A stretch of 64,000 nucleotides of DNA from Porticoccaceae bacterium (GCA_026005035.1 BPKH01000002.1:124001-188000), one strand, 5' to 3'. Numbered from the stretch's first letter, positions 10,479 to 19,300 are shown. The notes: generated from the sequence alone by a model not told the origin. A program made the numbers and translations.

Positions 10479-11189
10479 TCAGGGCAGCTGCGCAAAGAGC
10501 GACCGCAGGCCGCCTCCCCAGGCCTTCTGCAGCTTGCGCATATAGGGGTCATCGGCGGCGATGCGCTCGATGCGCACCTCCAGGCTGTCTTTCCGGTAGG
10601 CCACCATGTCGAGGGGCATGCCCACCGAAAGGTTGGACTGCATGGTGGAATCGAAGGAGATGAGGGCGCACTTCACCGCCTGGGTGAGGGGGGTGTCGGG
10701 GCGGATGATCCGGTCCAGGATCGGCTTGCCGTACTTGGACTCGCCGATCTGGAGGTAAGGGGTGTCGGGCGTCGCGGCGATGAAATTGCCCTCCGGGTAG
10801 ATCTGGTAGAGGGCCGGTTCCCCCCCGGCGATCTGTCCGGCGAGGAGGAGATCGCAGGCGAAGTTGACGGTGCTGTCCGGGTTGGCCTCCCGGTAGCGGC
10901 GCACGGTGCGCGCCAGCAGGTCGCCCACCCGTTCGGCCACGTCGAAGAGGGTGGGACAGCGGTGGATCCCGTCCGGCTCGTCGGCGGCGATCTGGCGCCC
11001 GAGCAGGAAGACCACCCGCTGGGCCGTGCCCAGGTTGCCGGCGCTGGCCACAAACACCACCCGCTCGCCGGGCTGGACGAAAGCGTGCAATTTGGGGAAG
11101 GTGGCGATCCGATCGATGCCGGCGTTGGTGCGGGTGTCGGCCATCATCAACAGGCCTTCGGCCACCTGGATGCCGACGCAGTAGGTCAT
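10479..11189 (-). CDS. Anbu (ancestral beta subunit) proteasome-type protease
   Basis: The 236-residue protein belongs to the Ntn-hydrolase proteasome beta-like group known as Anbu (COG3484). It begins MTYCVGIQVAEGLLMMADTR, so removal of Met would expose Thr2 as the nucleophile, with the catalytic Asp and Lys further on (ADTR, FPKLHAF). It also has the DSTMQSNLSVG segment typical of Anbu. Known Anbu proteins form self-compartmentalised rings. In many bacteria they lie with a transglutaminase-like protein, an alpha-E protein and an ATP-grasp protein. None of these is here: the gene stands alone between acylphosphatase and tadA. Confidence 0.9.
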   Translation of the reverse strand: MTYCVGIQVAEGLLMMADTRTNAGIDRIATFPKLHAFVQPGERVVFVASAGNLGTAQRVVFLLGRQIAADEPDGIHRCPTLFDVAERVGDLLARTVRRYREANPDSTVNFACDLLLAGQIAGGEPALYQIYPEGNFIAATPDTPYLQIGESKYGKPILDRIIRPDTPLTQAVKCALISFDSTMQSNLSVGMPLDMVAYRKDSLEVRIERIAADDPYMRKLQKAWGGGLRSLFAQLP

Positions 11190-11237
11190 GGGAAGCGATC
11201 CGTGGAAGTGGGCGCAGTGTAGGAAAGGGGGAGGGGC

Positions 11238-11687
11238 GTGACAAGCGATGCCCACTACATGGCCGAGGCGCTCGAGCTGGCGCGGGCGGCCGGCCGGCGG
11301 GGGGAGGTGCCGGTGGGGGCGGTGTTGGTGCGCGACGGCGTGGTGGTGGGGCGCGGCGCCAACGGCCCCATCGGCCACTGCGATCCCACCCACCACGCCG
11401 AGGTGGCGGCGCTGCGCGACGCCGCGGCGCGGCTCGCCAATTACCGCCTGCCGGGGACGGTGATGTACGTGACCATCGAGCCCTGCACCATGTGCGTGGG
11501 GGCCCTCATCCACGCCCGCGTCGCCGAGCTGGTGTTCGGCGCCCGGGAGCCCCGCGCCGGGGCGGTGGTGAGCCGGCTCAACCTGCTCGACCTGCCCCAC
11601 TTCAACCACCGGGTGCGCTGGCGCGAGGGGGTGTTGGCGGAAGACTGCGGGGCGCTGTTGCGGGAATTTTTCCGCGCTCGGCGCTAG
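11238..11687 (+). CDS. tadA: tRNA-specific adenosine deaminase TadA
   Basis: TadA converts A34 to inosine in the anticodon of tRNA-Arg. The 149-residue product has the zinc and proton-shuttle motif HAEV and the second zinc motif PCTMC, plus the substrate-binding NGPIG segment. The start is a GTG at 11238 behind a GGGGAGGGG ribosome site. A longer frame on the same strand is antisense to the neighbouring gene and was not used. It is divergently arranged with the Anbu gene. Confidence 0.95.
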   Translation: MTSDAHYMAEALELARAAGRRGEVPVGAVLVRDGVVVGRGANGPIGHCDPTHHAEVAALRDAAARLANYRLPGTVMYVTIEPCTMCVGALIHARVAELVFGAREPRAGAVVSRLNLLDLPHFNHRVRWREGVLAEDCGALLREFFRARR

Positions 11688-11783
11688 CCGGGCGCGGATC
11701 TTGCAGCCGCCGTCCTGGATCCGTCATCGATCGCTCGGCTATGCTGAGCAAGACGCACCCGTCCCGGCAGTGGGAGAATGCCC

Positions 11784-13010
11784 ATGCGCTACCAGATCGT
11801 CGACCTGGTCAATCGCAGTCTCAACGCCTCGGCGGTCGCCCTCGGCGCGGTCAAGACCTGGACCGAAAGCGACCTCTGGCCGCTGCGCGACACGCCCGTG
11901 GGGCGGCTGCAGAGCGGGCTGCTCGAGACCACCGTGCGGCTGCTGCGCCACTACCCCAAGCGGGGTTGGAACTTTCCCGACGTGGTGGTGGGGCGCCGCC
12001 GCCACCCGGTGCAGGAGGCGGTGGCCCTGGAGAAGCCCTTCTGCAAGCTGATGCGCTTCGCGCGCACCGGCCTGCCCGCGCGGGCGCCGCGGGTGTTGTT
12101 CGTGGCGGCGCTCTCGGGGCACCACGCCACCCTCTCCCGGGAAACCTTCGCCGCCTTCCTGCCCGACCACGAGGTGTTCGTCACCGACTGGACCGACGCC
12201 CGCATGGTGCCGTTGGCGGAGGGCCGCTTCGGCTTCGAGGAGTACATCGAATACGTGGTGGAATTCCTCGAGCACCTGGGGCCCGGAACCCACGTGGTGG
12301 CCCTCTGCCAGGCGGGGGTGCCGGCGCTCGCCGCCACCGCGGTGCTCGCCGCCGCCGACAGCCCTTGCCGGCCGCGCAGCCTCGCCTTCATGGCCAGTCC
12401 CATGGACATCCGCGTCAATCCCAATCTGCTCAGCCACATTTCCGGACTGGTCAACAGCCGCCTGGTCTCCACCTTCGCCATCTACCGGGTGCCCAATCGC
12501 TATCCCGGCCGGGGGCGGTTGGTCTACCCGGGGTGGCTGCAGCTCGGCGGGTTCATGACCCTGAGCCTGCGCTCCCACCTGGAAAGCCACGTGGAGTTCC
12601 TGCGCGCCGTCTACCGGGGCGATTACGCCGCGGCGGACAAGTTCCGCGACTTCTACGACGAGTACTTCAGCGTGCTCGACTGCACCGCCGAGTTCTACCT
12701 GGAGACGTTGGAGAACGTCTTCATCGACCAGACGCTGCCCAAGGGCTTGCTCAAATTCCGCGGCCAGACGGTGGACTGCGGGGCCATCGTCGACGTACCC
12801 CTCTTCGCCCTGGAGGGCGCCAAGGACAACATGGTGGCGCCGGGCCAGTGCCGGGCGGCGCTGGATTTCTGTCCCAATCTGCCCGACGAGCTCAAGGAGT
12901 ACCGACTCCAGGAGGGGGTGGGGCACTACGGCATCTTCAGCGGCTCGCGCTTCCGGGCCGAGATCGCCCCCGCCCTCAAGGCGTTCATCCGCCGCCACCA
13001 CCGCCCGTGA
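11784..13010 (+). CDS. phaZ: Intracellular polyhydroxybutyrate depolymerase
   Basis: PhaZ mobilises stored PHB to 3-hydroxybutyrate oligomers or monomers in the cytosol. The product has about 408 residues. It shows the intracellular depolymerase pattern: an alpha/beta hydrolase core with a cysteine nucleophile in place of serine (ALCQAGVPALAA), an EVFVTDWTDARMVP segment and the final histidine in GVGHYGIFSGSRFR. Two ATGs are possible. I prefer 11784 because GGGAGA lies 6 to 7 bases before it, whereas 11778 overlaps that site. It starts the pha region and overlaps the convergent ligase gene by 26 bases. Confidence 0.92.
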   Translation: MRYQIVDLVNRSLNASAVALGAVKTWTESDLWPLRDTPVGRLQSGLLETTVRLLRHYPKRGWNFPDVVVGRRRHPVQEAVALEKPFCKLMRFARTGLPARAPRVLFVAALSGHHATLSRETFAAFLPDHEVFVTDWTDARMVPLAEGRFGFEEYIEYVVEFLEHLGPGTHVVALCQAGVPALAATAVLAAADSPCRPRSLAFMASPMDIRVNPNLLSHISGLVNSRLVSTFAIYRVPNRYPGRGRLVYPGWLQLGGFMTLSLRSHLESHVEFLRAVYRGDYAAADKFRDFYDEYFSVLDCTAEFYLETLENVFIDQTLPKGLLKFRGQTVDCGAIVDVPLFALEGAKDNMVAPGQCRAALDFCPNLPDELKEYRLQEGVGHYGIFSGSRFRAEIAPALKAFIRRHHRP

Positions 13011-14535
13011 GGCGCGCCTCGAGCAGGTGGCGCTGGATCTTGCCGGTGGTGGAGCGGGGGATCTCCTCCGGCGCGACGAACAAGACCCGCTTGGGCCTCT
13101 TGTAGGAGGCGAGTCTGTCCCGGCACAGGGCGATCACCTCCTCTTCGCTCAGGGCGGGGTCGCGGCGGACGACGAACGCCACCGGCACCTCGCCCCAGCG
13201 CGGGTCGGGGGCGCGCACCACCACCGCGGTGGCGATGCGGGGGTCGGCGGCGAGCACCGCCTCCACCTCCGCCGGGTAGATGTTTTCGCCGCCCGATTTG
13301 ATCAGGTATTTGACCCGATCGACGTAGTCCAGGGTGCCGTCCGGGTTGCGCCTGAGCACGTCCCCCATGTGGAAGCGCCCGCCGCGGAAATCGCGCCGGT
13401 TGACCTCGTCGGCCTGCCAGTAACCGCTGAACAGGGTGGGACCGGCCACCGCCGCCTCCCCCGGTTCCCCCACCGGCACCTCGTTGCCCTCGGGGTCCAC
13501 CAGGATGAGGTCGCAGAACGGGGTTTGCGTCTTGGACAGGCGGGTCGGCACCTCCCCCACCGGAATCCGCCCGCCGGTGCCCGGGGGCAGTCCCGTCTCG
13601 GTGGAGCCGAAGGTGTTGAGAAAGGGCGCGCGCAGAAGGCGCGTCGCCTCGGCGATCTCTTCCGGGGGGATCAGGTCGGGCATGGCGCCGATCACCCCGA
13701 TCCCACGCGGTTCCAGTCCGCGCCGGCGAACCTCTTCGTTGAACGCCCCCACCATTCCGGGGACCAGGACGAACCAGGCCATGGGCAGCCGCTCGATCAG
13801 GGGGCAGAGGGCGTCCATGTCGAAGCCGTCGACGCACCACAGGGTGCCCCCTGCCAGCAGGGTGGCCAGGCCGTGGTCGATGGCCACCATGTGGTAGAAG
13901 GGCGTCCAGGCGACGAAGTGGTTGCGGTCGGGCACCTGCATCACGTAGTGGTAGACCAGGCCGCGGGCGATCAGCGCTCGGTGGCTGATCAGCGCCCCCT
14001 TGGGCAGACCCGTGGTGCCGCTGGTGTAGAGGATCACCAGCCCCTCCTCGGGGTCGACCGCCAGCTCCGGCGGGGTGTCGGGGGCGCCGGTCATCAGCCG
14101 TTCATGGTCCTCCTCGAGAATGAGGCGGGGAACGTCCGCGGCCGCCGCTTGCCCGGCCGCCGCCAGCTCCCCGGCGACCACCAGCGCCCGGGGCGCCACC
14201 AGGTTCACGCAGTGGGCGAGCTCGGCAGCGGACAGGCGCCAGTTGAGCGCGGCCAGGATGGTTCCCGACTTGGCCGCGGCCAGCAGCCACTCGAAGTACT
14301 CGAGGCGGTTGCGGGACAGCACGGCGATGCGCTCTCCCGGCCGGATTCCCTGGGCGAGCAGGCCGTTGGCAAGGCGATTGCTTCGCCGTTCGAGCTCGGC
14401 GTAGGTGAGGGAGCGGGGGCCGTCCACCAGGGCGGTGCGGTCGGGATGGGCCTTGGCGATGCTGGTGAAGAGCGCGCCGACCGACGCCCGGCCGGCGGTT
14501 TGCACGAGGGAGAGGACCTGGGCTTCCCGCGTCAT
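12985..14535 (-). CDS. Acyl-CoA synthetase (class I adenylate-forming)
   Basis: A 516-residue ligase that would activate a carboxylic acid with ATP and CoA. The AMP-binding P-loop YTSGTTGLPKGALISH lies near residues 167-182. The hinge region GDVLRRNPDGTLDYVDR and the KSGGENIYPAEVE motif follow, and the catalytic lysine is in RSTTGKIQRHLLEARL near the end. The substrate cannot be read. Position inside the PHB locus suggests a short-chain acid such as acetoacetate or 3-hydroxybutyrate released by PhaZ, but a fatty acid is equally possible. The start at 14535 has a GGAGTG ribosome site. Earlier in-frame starts lack one. Confidence 0.85.
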   Translation of the reverse strand: MTREAQVLSLVQTAGRASVGALFTSIAKAHPDRTALVDGPRSLTYAELERRSNRLANGLLAQGIRPGERIAVLSRNRLEYFEWLLAAAKSGTILAALNWRLSAAELAHCVNLVAPRALVVAGELAAAGQAAAADVPRLILEEDHERLMTGAPDTPPELAVDPEEGLVILYTSGTTGLPKGALISHRALIARGLVYHYVMQVPDRNHFVAWTPFYHMVAIDHGLATLLAGGTLWCVDGFDMDALCPLIERLPMAWFVLVPGMVGAFNEEVRRRGLEPRGIGVIGAMPDLIPPEEIAEATRLLRAPFLNTFGSTETGLPPGTGGRIPVGEVPTRLSKTQTPFCDLILVDPEGNEVPVGEPGEAAVAGPTLFSGYWQADEVNRRDFRGGRFHMGDVLRRNPDGTLDYVDRVKYLIKSGGENIYPAEVEAVLAADPRIATAVVVRAPDPRWGEVPVAFVVRRDPALSEEEVIALCRDRLASYKRPKRVLFVAPEEIPRSTTGKIQRHLLEARLTGGGGGG

Positions 14536-14768
14536 GGCAACACTCCGTGGTCGGCAGGCGGTCTCGCGGCGAACCGCCCGGGCTAGTATAGGCAAAAGGC
14601 GCGCCGACCCCGCCCGGTGTTCCCTGGGGAAACGAGGGCGCAGGGGCGTTGGGTCGACCGGAAACGGGTGCGGTGCGGAATTGGCTTCCGCCGCGGGGCG
14701 GGCGCTAGCATGGAATCGGCCCTTGCGGCCATCGACAGGCAGGTCGTGAACACAGAGAGGACGTAGCG

Positions 14769-15518
14769 ATGAATGACCAGACCGTGGGAAGGCCGGTGTC
14801 CCGGGTGGCCCTGGTGACCGGGGGAACGCGCGGCATCGGGCGGGCCATCAGCATCGCCCTGCGCGATGCCGGCTATCGGGTGGTGGCCAACTACGGCGGA
14901 TGCGACCGGGCGGCCGCGGAGTTCCACGCCGAAACCGGCATTCCGGTGTACAAGTTCGACGTCGCCGACTTCGAGGCGGTGCGCGAGAACATCCAGCGGA
15001 TCGAGCGGGAACACGGCCCCATCGAGGTGCTCGTGAACAACGCCGGCATCACCCGCGACGCGGTGCTCCACAAGATGACCCCACAGATGTGGGAGGACGT
15101 GATCCGCACCGACCTGGGCGGGGTGTTCAACACCTGCCGCAACGTCATCGAGGGGATGCGCGCCCGGCGCTACGGGCGGATCATCAACATCGGCTCGGTC
15201 AACGGCCAGGCGGGGGAGTACGGCCAGGTCAACTACTGCGCCGCCAAGTCGGGGATCCACGGCTTCAACAAGGCCCTCGCCTTGGAGAGCGCCAAGTATG
15301 GAATCACCGTCAACGCCATCGCCCCCGGGGCCATCGAGACGGACATGCTGATGAGCGTGCCGAGCCACATCCTCGAGAAGATCAAGGCCAAGATTCCGGT
15401 GGGGCGCTTCGGCCAGCCCTGGGAAGTGGCGCGGGCGGTGGTTTTCTTGGCCGCCGAGGAGTCGAGCTTCATCACCGGGCTCACCCTCTCCATCAACGGC
15501 GGCCAGCACATGTATTGA
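14769..15518 (+). CDS. phaB: Acetoacetyl-CoA reductase
   Basis: PhaB reduces acetoacetyl-CoA to (R)-3-hydroxybutyryl-CoA with NADPH, the monomer for PHB. The 249-residue product is a classical SDR: TGGTRGIGRA cofactor loop, NNAGITRDAVLHKM, the active-site Ser in IGSVNGQAGEYGQ and Tyr/Lys in VNYCAAKSG. The phrase GQVNYCAAKSGIHGFNKALA is very close to known PhaB proteins and sets it apart from FabG. A GAGAGGA ribosome site precedes the ATG. phaC follows after 125 bases. No phaA thiolase is in the window. Confidence 0.94.
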   Translation: MNDQTVGRPVSRVALVTGGTRGIGRAISIALRDAGYRVVANYGGCDRAAAEFHAETGIPVYKFDVADFEAVRENIQRIEREHGPIEVLVNNAGITRDAVLHKMTPQMWEDVIRTDLGGVFNTCRNVIEGMRARRYGRIINIGSVNGQAGEYGQVNYCAAKSGIHGFNKALALESAKYGITVNAIAPGAIETDMLMSVPSHILEKIKAKIPVGRFGQPWEVARAVVFLAAEESSFITGLTLSINGGQHMY

Positions 15519-15643
15519 CGGCTCCGCTCGCCCGGCGCGGACCGGTGCCGGCGGCGAGCGCCGTTGCTACCCTGTAGACGACAGGCCCCCGCCCGGAAGA
15601 GCGGCGGGATCGAGACAGCGACGGGGTGCCGGGGGAGGCAGTG

Positions 15644-17353
15644 ATGGTGGCCAAAAAGACGCGGGGGCGGACGGCGATGCCGGGGCGGGCGGCCGAGCGC
15701 CGTGCGCCACCCGCCCAAGCTGGCGAACCGCCCGCCGTCGCCAACCGCGCCCACCATTACGAGCCGCGGGATTTCGCCGCCGCGCTCTTCCACTACGTGC
15801 GCCCGGCGGCGCTGCGCCGGGAGGGCGAGCGGCTCTTGCGGGAGGGGTTGCGGATCCTGCGCGGCGAATCGGAACTCGATCCCGGGCGCGACCGGCGCTT
15901 CGCCGATCCCGCCTTTCGCGAGCACCCCTTCTACCGGCGCCTGGCCCAGGCCTACCTGGCGGGAAGCCGCGCCCTGGAGGGGCTCCTCGCGGTGGACGAC
16001 GAGGATCCCCTGCGGCGGGAAAAAGCGCGCCTTTTGGTGGACCACCTCACCGCCCTGGCCGCGCCCACCAACACTCTGCTCGGCAATCCGGCGGCGTTGC
16101 GCCGGGCGTGGGAAACCCGCGGCCGCAGCCTGCTCGCGGGGGTCGTCCACCTGGCCCAGGATCTTTTGCGCAACCGCGGGTTTCCTTCCCAGGTGGACCC
16201 CGGGGCTTTCCAGGTGGGGCGGGACCTGGCAGTCACCCCGGGCGGCGTGGTCTACCGCAGCGAGTTCCTGGAGCTGATCCAATACGCGCCGCGCACCGGA
16301 ACGGTGCACCAGGTGCCCGTGTTCATCGTCCCGCCCCAGATCAACCGCTTCTACTTCCTGGATCTGGCGCCGGGCCGCAGCTTCGTCGAATTCCTGCTCG
16401 AGCAGGGTTTCCAGGTGTTCGTGGTGAGCTGGAAAAACCCCACTCCCGAGCAGGGCCACTGGCGGCTCGAGGACTACGTGACGGCCCTCGAGCGGGCACT
16501 TGACGCCGCGAGCGCCGTCGGCCGCTCGCCGCGACTGCACGGCCTCGGGTTCTGCGCCGGCGGCATCACCCTGTCGGCCTTCGCCTCTTGGCTTGGCCAT
16601 CGCGGCGAGGGCGAACGGCTCGCCTCCCTCACCTTCGCCGTCACCCTGCTCGATTTCTCCTATCCGGCACTCATCGGGATCCTCAAGTCCGACTTCCTGC
16701 TCGGCATCTCCAAGGCGAGCTCCAAGACCCTCGGGGTGCTGGCCGGCGACGACCTGGCCATGGTCTTCACCCTGCTGCGGCCGCGGGATCTCATCTGGGA
16801 TTACTGGGTCAACAACTACCTGATGGGCAATCCGCCCCCCGCCTTCGACATCCTGGCGTGGAACCGCGACAGCACCAATCTGCCCGCCGGGCTTCACCGG
16901 GATTATCTGGCGATCTTCGACGACAACCTGCTGGCCCACCCGGGCGGTTTCCAGGTCCTGGGCGTCCCCGTGGACCTCGGCGCCCTCACCCAGGATGCCT
17001 TCGTGGTGGGGGCGGTCACCGACCACCTGACCCCCTGGAAGGGCTGCTACCGCACCACCCAGCTCCTCGGGGGAAGAAGCACCTTCGTGTTGTCCAGCGC
17101 GGGGCACGTGGCGGCCCTGGTCAATCCCCCCGGCAACCCCAAGGCCTGGTACATGACCGGCCCGCCGCCGCCCCCCGACCCGGACGACTGGCTCGCCGCC
17201 GCCCAACGCCGGCCGGGCTCCTGGTGGGAGGCCTGGGTGGACTGGGCGGCGCCCCGCTCCGGGCGCCGGGTGCGGGCCCGCCGCACCCTGGGGGACCGCC
17301 GCCACCCGGTACTCGCGCCGGCGCCAGGCACCTACGTCTTCGAGCGCGCCTAG
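15644..17353 (+). CDS. phaC: Class I polyhydroxyalkanoate synthase
   Basis: PhaC polymerises (R)-3-hydroxyacyl-CoA into PHA at the granule surface. The 569-residue product has the N-terminal PhaC domain followed by an alpha/beta hydrolase core. The nucleophile is Cys304 in the lipase-like box GFCAGG, the Asp is residue 460 in GAVTDHLTPWKG and the His is residue 488 in SSAGHVAALVNPPG. The length and absence of a phaE or phaR partner fit class I. I chose the ATG at 15644, 4 bases after GGGGGAGG. A GTG 18 bases upstream is in frame but has a poorer site. TGCTACCCT at 15565-15573 may be a weak promoter. Its stop overlaps regA by 4 bases, tail to tail. Confidence 0.95.
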   Translation: MVAKKTRGRTAMPGRAAERRAPPAQAGEPPAVANRAHHYEPRDFAAALFHYVRPAALRREGERLLREGLRILRGESELDPGRDRRFADPAFREHPFYRRLAQAYLAGSRALEGLLAVDDEDPLRREKARLLVDHLTALAAPTNTLLGNPAALRRAWETRGRSLLAGVVHLAQDLLRNRGFPSQVDPGAFQVGRDLAVTPGGVVYRSEFLELIQYAPRTGTVHQVPVFIVPPQINRFYFLDLAPGRSFVEFLLEQGFQVFVVSWKNPTPEQGHWRLEDYVTALERALDAASAVGRSPRLHGLGFCAGGITLSAFASWLGHRGEGERLASLTFAVTLLDFSYPALIGILKSDFLLGISKASSKTLGVLAGDDLAMVFTLLRPRDLIWDYWVNNYLMGNPPPAFDILAWNRDSTNLPAGLHRDYLAIFDDNLLAHPGGFQVLGVPVDLGALTQDAFVVGAVTDHLTPWKGCYRTTQLLGGRSTFVLSSAGHVAALVNPPGNPKAWYMTGPPPPPDPDDWLAAAQRRPGSWWEAWVDWAAPRSGRRVRARRTLGDRRHPVLAPAPGTYVFERA

Positions 17354-17880
17354 CGCCGCACCGGCCTCTTCGCCAGTTTGCGCTGCAAGGTGCGGCGGTG
17401 CATGCCGAGCGCTCGGGCGGTGGCCGAGATGTTGCCGCCGTGGGCGGCGAGCACCCGCTGGATGTGTTCCCAGGCGAGCCGCTCGGGGGAGGGGGGATCG
17501 GCGGGCGGTGGCGACAGCGGCCGGTCGGCCTCGGCGGCGGCCACCAGGTCCCGAGCGGAAACGGGTTTGCACAGGTAGTCGTGGGCGCCGAGGCGGATCG
17601 CCTGGACGGCGGTGGGGATGCTCGAGTAGCCGGTGAGCACCAGGATGCGCGCCGCCGGCCGGCGCGCCAGCAGCGGCTCGATGAGTGCCAGGCCCGACTC
17701 CGCTCCCAGTTTCAGGTCGAGCACCACCCGCTCCACCGGGTGGCGGGCGGCGAGTGTGAGCGCCGCGCCGCCGTCGCCGGCGGCGACGGCGGGCTCGCCC
17801 AGGCGGCCGAGGGCGCGGCAGAGGGTGGCGGCGAAGGCGGGGTCGTCGTCCACCACCAGGTAGCGCGGCTCAGGGGCCAT
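17350..17880 (-). CDS. regA: RegA/PrrA/ActR-type response regulator
   Basis: A 176-residue redox response regulator with a receiver domain (VVDDDPAFAATL, phospho-acceptor Asp in VVLDLKLG, and LTGYSSIPTAVQAIRLGAHDY) and a C-terminal Fis-type helix-turn-helix (GNISATARALGMHRRTLQRKLAK). That arrangement and size are diagnostic of RegA/PrrA. In other proteobacteria this regulator controls respiration, nitrogen, carbon and PHB genes in answer to quinone redox state. It overlaps the regB stop by 11 bases, so the kinase and regulator are one operon. Confidence 0.93.
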   Translation of the reverse strand: MAPEPRYLVVDDDPAFAATLCRALGRLGEPAVAAGDGGAALTLAARHPVERVVLDLKLGAESGLALIEPLLARRPAARILVLTGYSSIPTAVQAIRLGAHDYLCKPVSARDLVAAAEADRPLSPPPADPPSPERLAWEHIQRVLAAHGGNISATARALGMHRRTLQRKLAKRPVRR

Positions 17881-19117
17881 GGGCGGGCACCGCGGGCAGG
17901 TAGACGCGGGTCAGGGTGCCGCCGCCCGGCGCCGGTCCCCAGGTGAGGCGGGCGCCGTGGTGGGCGAGGATGCGCCGGGCGAGAAAGAGGCCGAGGCCGA
18001 GCCCACCGCGCTTGGCACTGGCCACCGGAGCCGCCCCGGGGACGCGCGCCGCCGGCCCCGGGCCCTGGTCGCGGATGACCAGTTCCGCTCCCTCGCCGTC
18101 CCAGCGGGCCGAGACCTCGATGCCCGCCGGGCTCGCCTCGGCGGCGTTGTCCAGCAGCCAGTGGAGGGAGGAGACCAGGGTCGGGTGGCAGCACAGCTCG
18201 GCTTCTTGCGGGCCGGAAAGGCCCAGCTCGAGGGGAACTTCCGGGCGGCGGCGGCGCCACTGCTCCACCAGTTCGGCGAAAAAGGCTCGCGCTGGAGTCC
18301 GCCGGGGTGCCCCCGCCGTGGCTTGGCGCGCCGTGCGGGCCAGCTCGGCGAGGACGCCGCGACAGCGCTCCACCTGCTCGGCCATCAGCGTCAGGTCCGG
18401 GTCTTCGCCCGTGCCGGGGCGCGCCCGCAACTCCTCCACCAGCAGGGCCAGGGTGTTGATGGGGGTGGCCAGTTCGTGGGCCGCCCCCGCCGCCACCGCG
18501 GCCACCGCGAGCAGCTGTTCGTCTTCTAAGCGGGCCCGCTCCAGCCGCTCGAGGGCGCGCCGCTGGCGGGCGGCGGTATGGGCGAGCCCCCCGACGAAGA
18601 CCACCACCAGGATGCTGCTCGCCGCAAAATTGAGGGCCATCCCCCACAGATGGGGGTGGATGCCGCCGCCGTGGGTCGCACCGGGAGCGAGCAGGGGCAG
18701 GGGCACGTGGTGGGCGAGGAGCCAGCCATATAGGCCCACCGCCAGGGCGGTGAGGAGGGCCGCCCTGGCGCGCCCCACGGCCACGGCGGCGAAGGCCACC
18801 GGCACCAAGAGGTAGGCGGCGAAGGGGTTGCCCGCTCCGCCCACCTGGTACATGAGGCCCGCCCACAGCAGCAGGTCCGCCGCCAGGTGACAGGCGAGTT
18901 CCCCTTCGCCGAGAGCCGCCGCCCAGCGGGCGCGTACCCAGGCGAGGGCCACCGCTGCCGCCAGCAGGGCGAGGTTGAGGGCGAGCAGCGGCCAGTCGAG
19001 CCCGGCGCCCCGGTGGTACAGCCAGGCGACGCCGCCGGCGGCCGCCAGGAGGGGCGGCAGCCGCAGCCAGCCGAAGGCCGCCAGGCGGGCGTTGAGAGGC
19101 GCTTCAGCCCTGTCCAC
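17870..19117 (-). CDS. regB: RegB/PrrB-type redox sensor histidine kinase
   Basis: A 415-residue inner membrane kinase with six hydrophobic segments in the first 180 residues. It contains the heptapeptide GGAGNPF (pattern GGxxNPF), which in RegB lies in the periplasmic loop and is linked to ubiquinone sensing. The H-box is AAGAAHELATPINTLAL, followed by N, G1 and G2 boxes (LLDNAAEASP, VIRDQGPGP, GGLGLGLFLARRI). It heads a leftward regB-regA operon. The cysteine of the RegB redox switch is not obvious next to the H-box, so sensing may rest on the quinone site. Confidence 0.92.
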   Translation of the reverse strand: MDRAEAPLNARLAAFGWLRLPPLLAAAGGVAWLYHRGAGLDWPLLALNLALLAAAVALAWVRARWAAALGEGELACHLAADLLLWAGLMYQVGGAGNPFAAYLLVPVAFAAVAVGRARAALLTALAVGLYGWLLAHHVPLPLLAPGATHGGGIHPHLWGMALNFAASSILVVVFVGGLAHTAARQRRALERLERARLEDEQLLAVAAVAAGAAHELATPINTLALLVEELRARPGTGEDPDLTLMAEQVERCRGVLAELARTARQATAGAPRRTPARAFFAELVEQWRRRRPEVPLELGLSGPQEAELCCHPTLVSSLHWLLDNAAEASPAGIEVSARWDGEGAELVIRDQGPGPAARVPGAAPVASAKRGGLGLGLFLARRILAHHGARLTWGPAPGGGTLTRVYLPAVPAHGP

Positions 19118-19143
19118 GAGGCGTCACCGAGAGGGGGATGCAA

Positions 19144-19152
19144 TGCTACCAT
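19144..19152 (+). promoter_or_regulatory. Extended -10 promoter candidate before the porin gene
   Basis: TGCTACCAT fits an extended -10 (TG-n-TAnnAT) on the plus strand between regB and the porin. The same nonamer type occurs before DUF2066 and moaC. No clear -35 box is seen. It could give sigma-70 transcription of the porin-nasT-nasS unit besides the -24/-12 element further down. Confidence 0.3.
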
Positions 19153-19180
19153 GGCGCCCCGCCGGCCGGCGCCCGCTTGC

Positions 19181-19196
19181 TGGCACGAAAGTTGAA
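19181..19196 (+). promoter_or_regulatory. Sigma-54 type -24/-12 element of the porin-nasTS unit
   Basis: TGGCACGAAAGTTGAA matches the -24 block (TGGCACG) perfectly at correct spacing. The -12 block reads TTGAA, where the usual GC dinucleotide is GA. It is therefore a weaker site than the two found upstream of nrtA and nirB. Expected start of transcription is about 19206. Confidence 0.55.
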
Positions 19197-19230
19197 AGAC
19201 CGAACCGGGGGCGCACCGGCCGCGCCCACC

Positions 19231-19270
19231 GGGCAACGGTGCCCGCCCTCCCCGGAGCGGCGGGTTTTTT
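19231..19270 (+). terminator. Leader terminator with competing hairpin before the porin gene
   Basis: An intrinsic terminator has stem arms 19242-19247 (CCCGCC) and 19259-19264 (GGCGGG) followed by six T (19265-19270). It lies 30 bases before the porin ATG, inside the transcribed leader. An alternative stem GGGCA (19231-19235) with TGCCC (19240-19244) uses part of the 5' arm, so both cannot form together. A regulator that favours the upstream stem would allow readthrough. This is the architecture expected for a NasT antitermination target. Confidence 0.6.
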
Positions 19271-19300
19271 CGTCGGCCGTCTGGTAAGGAGAACGACTTG

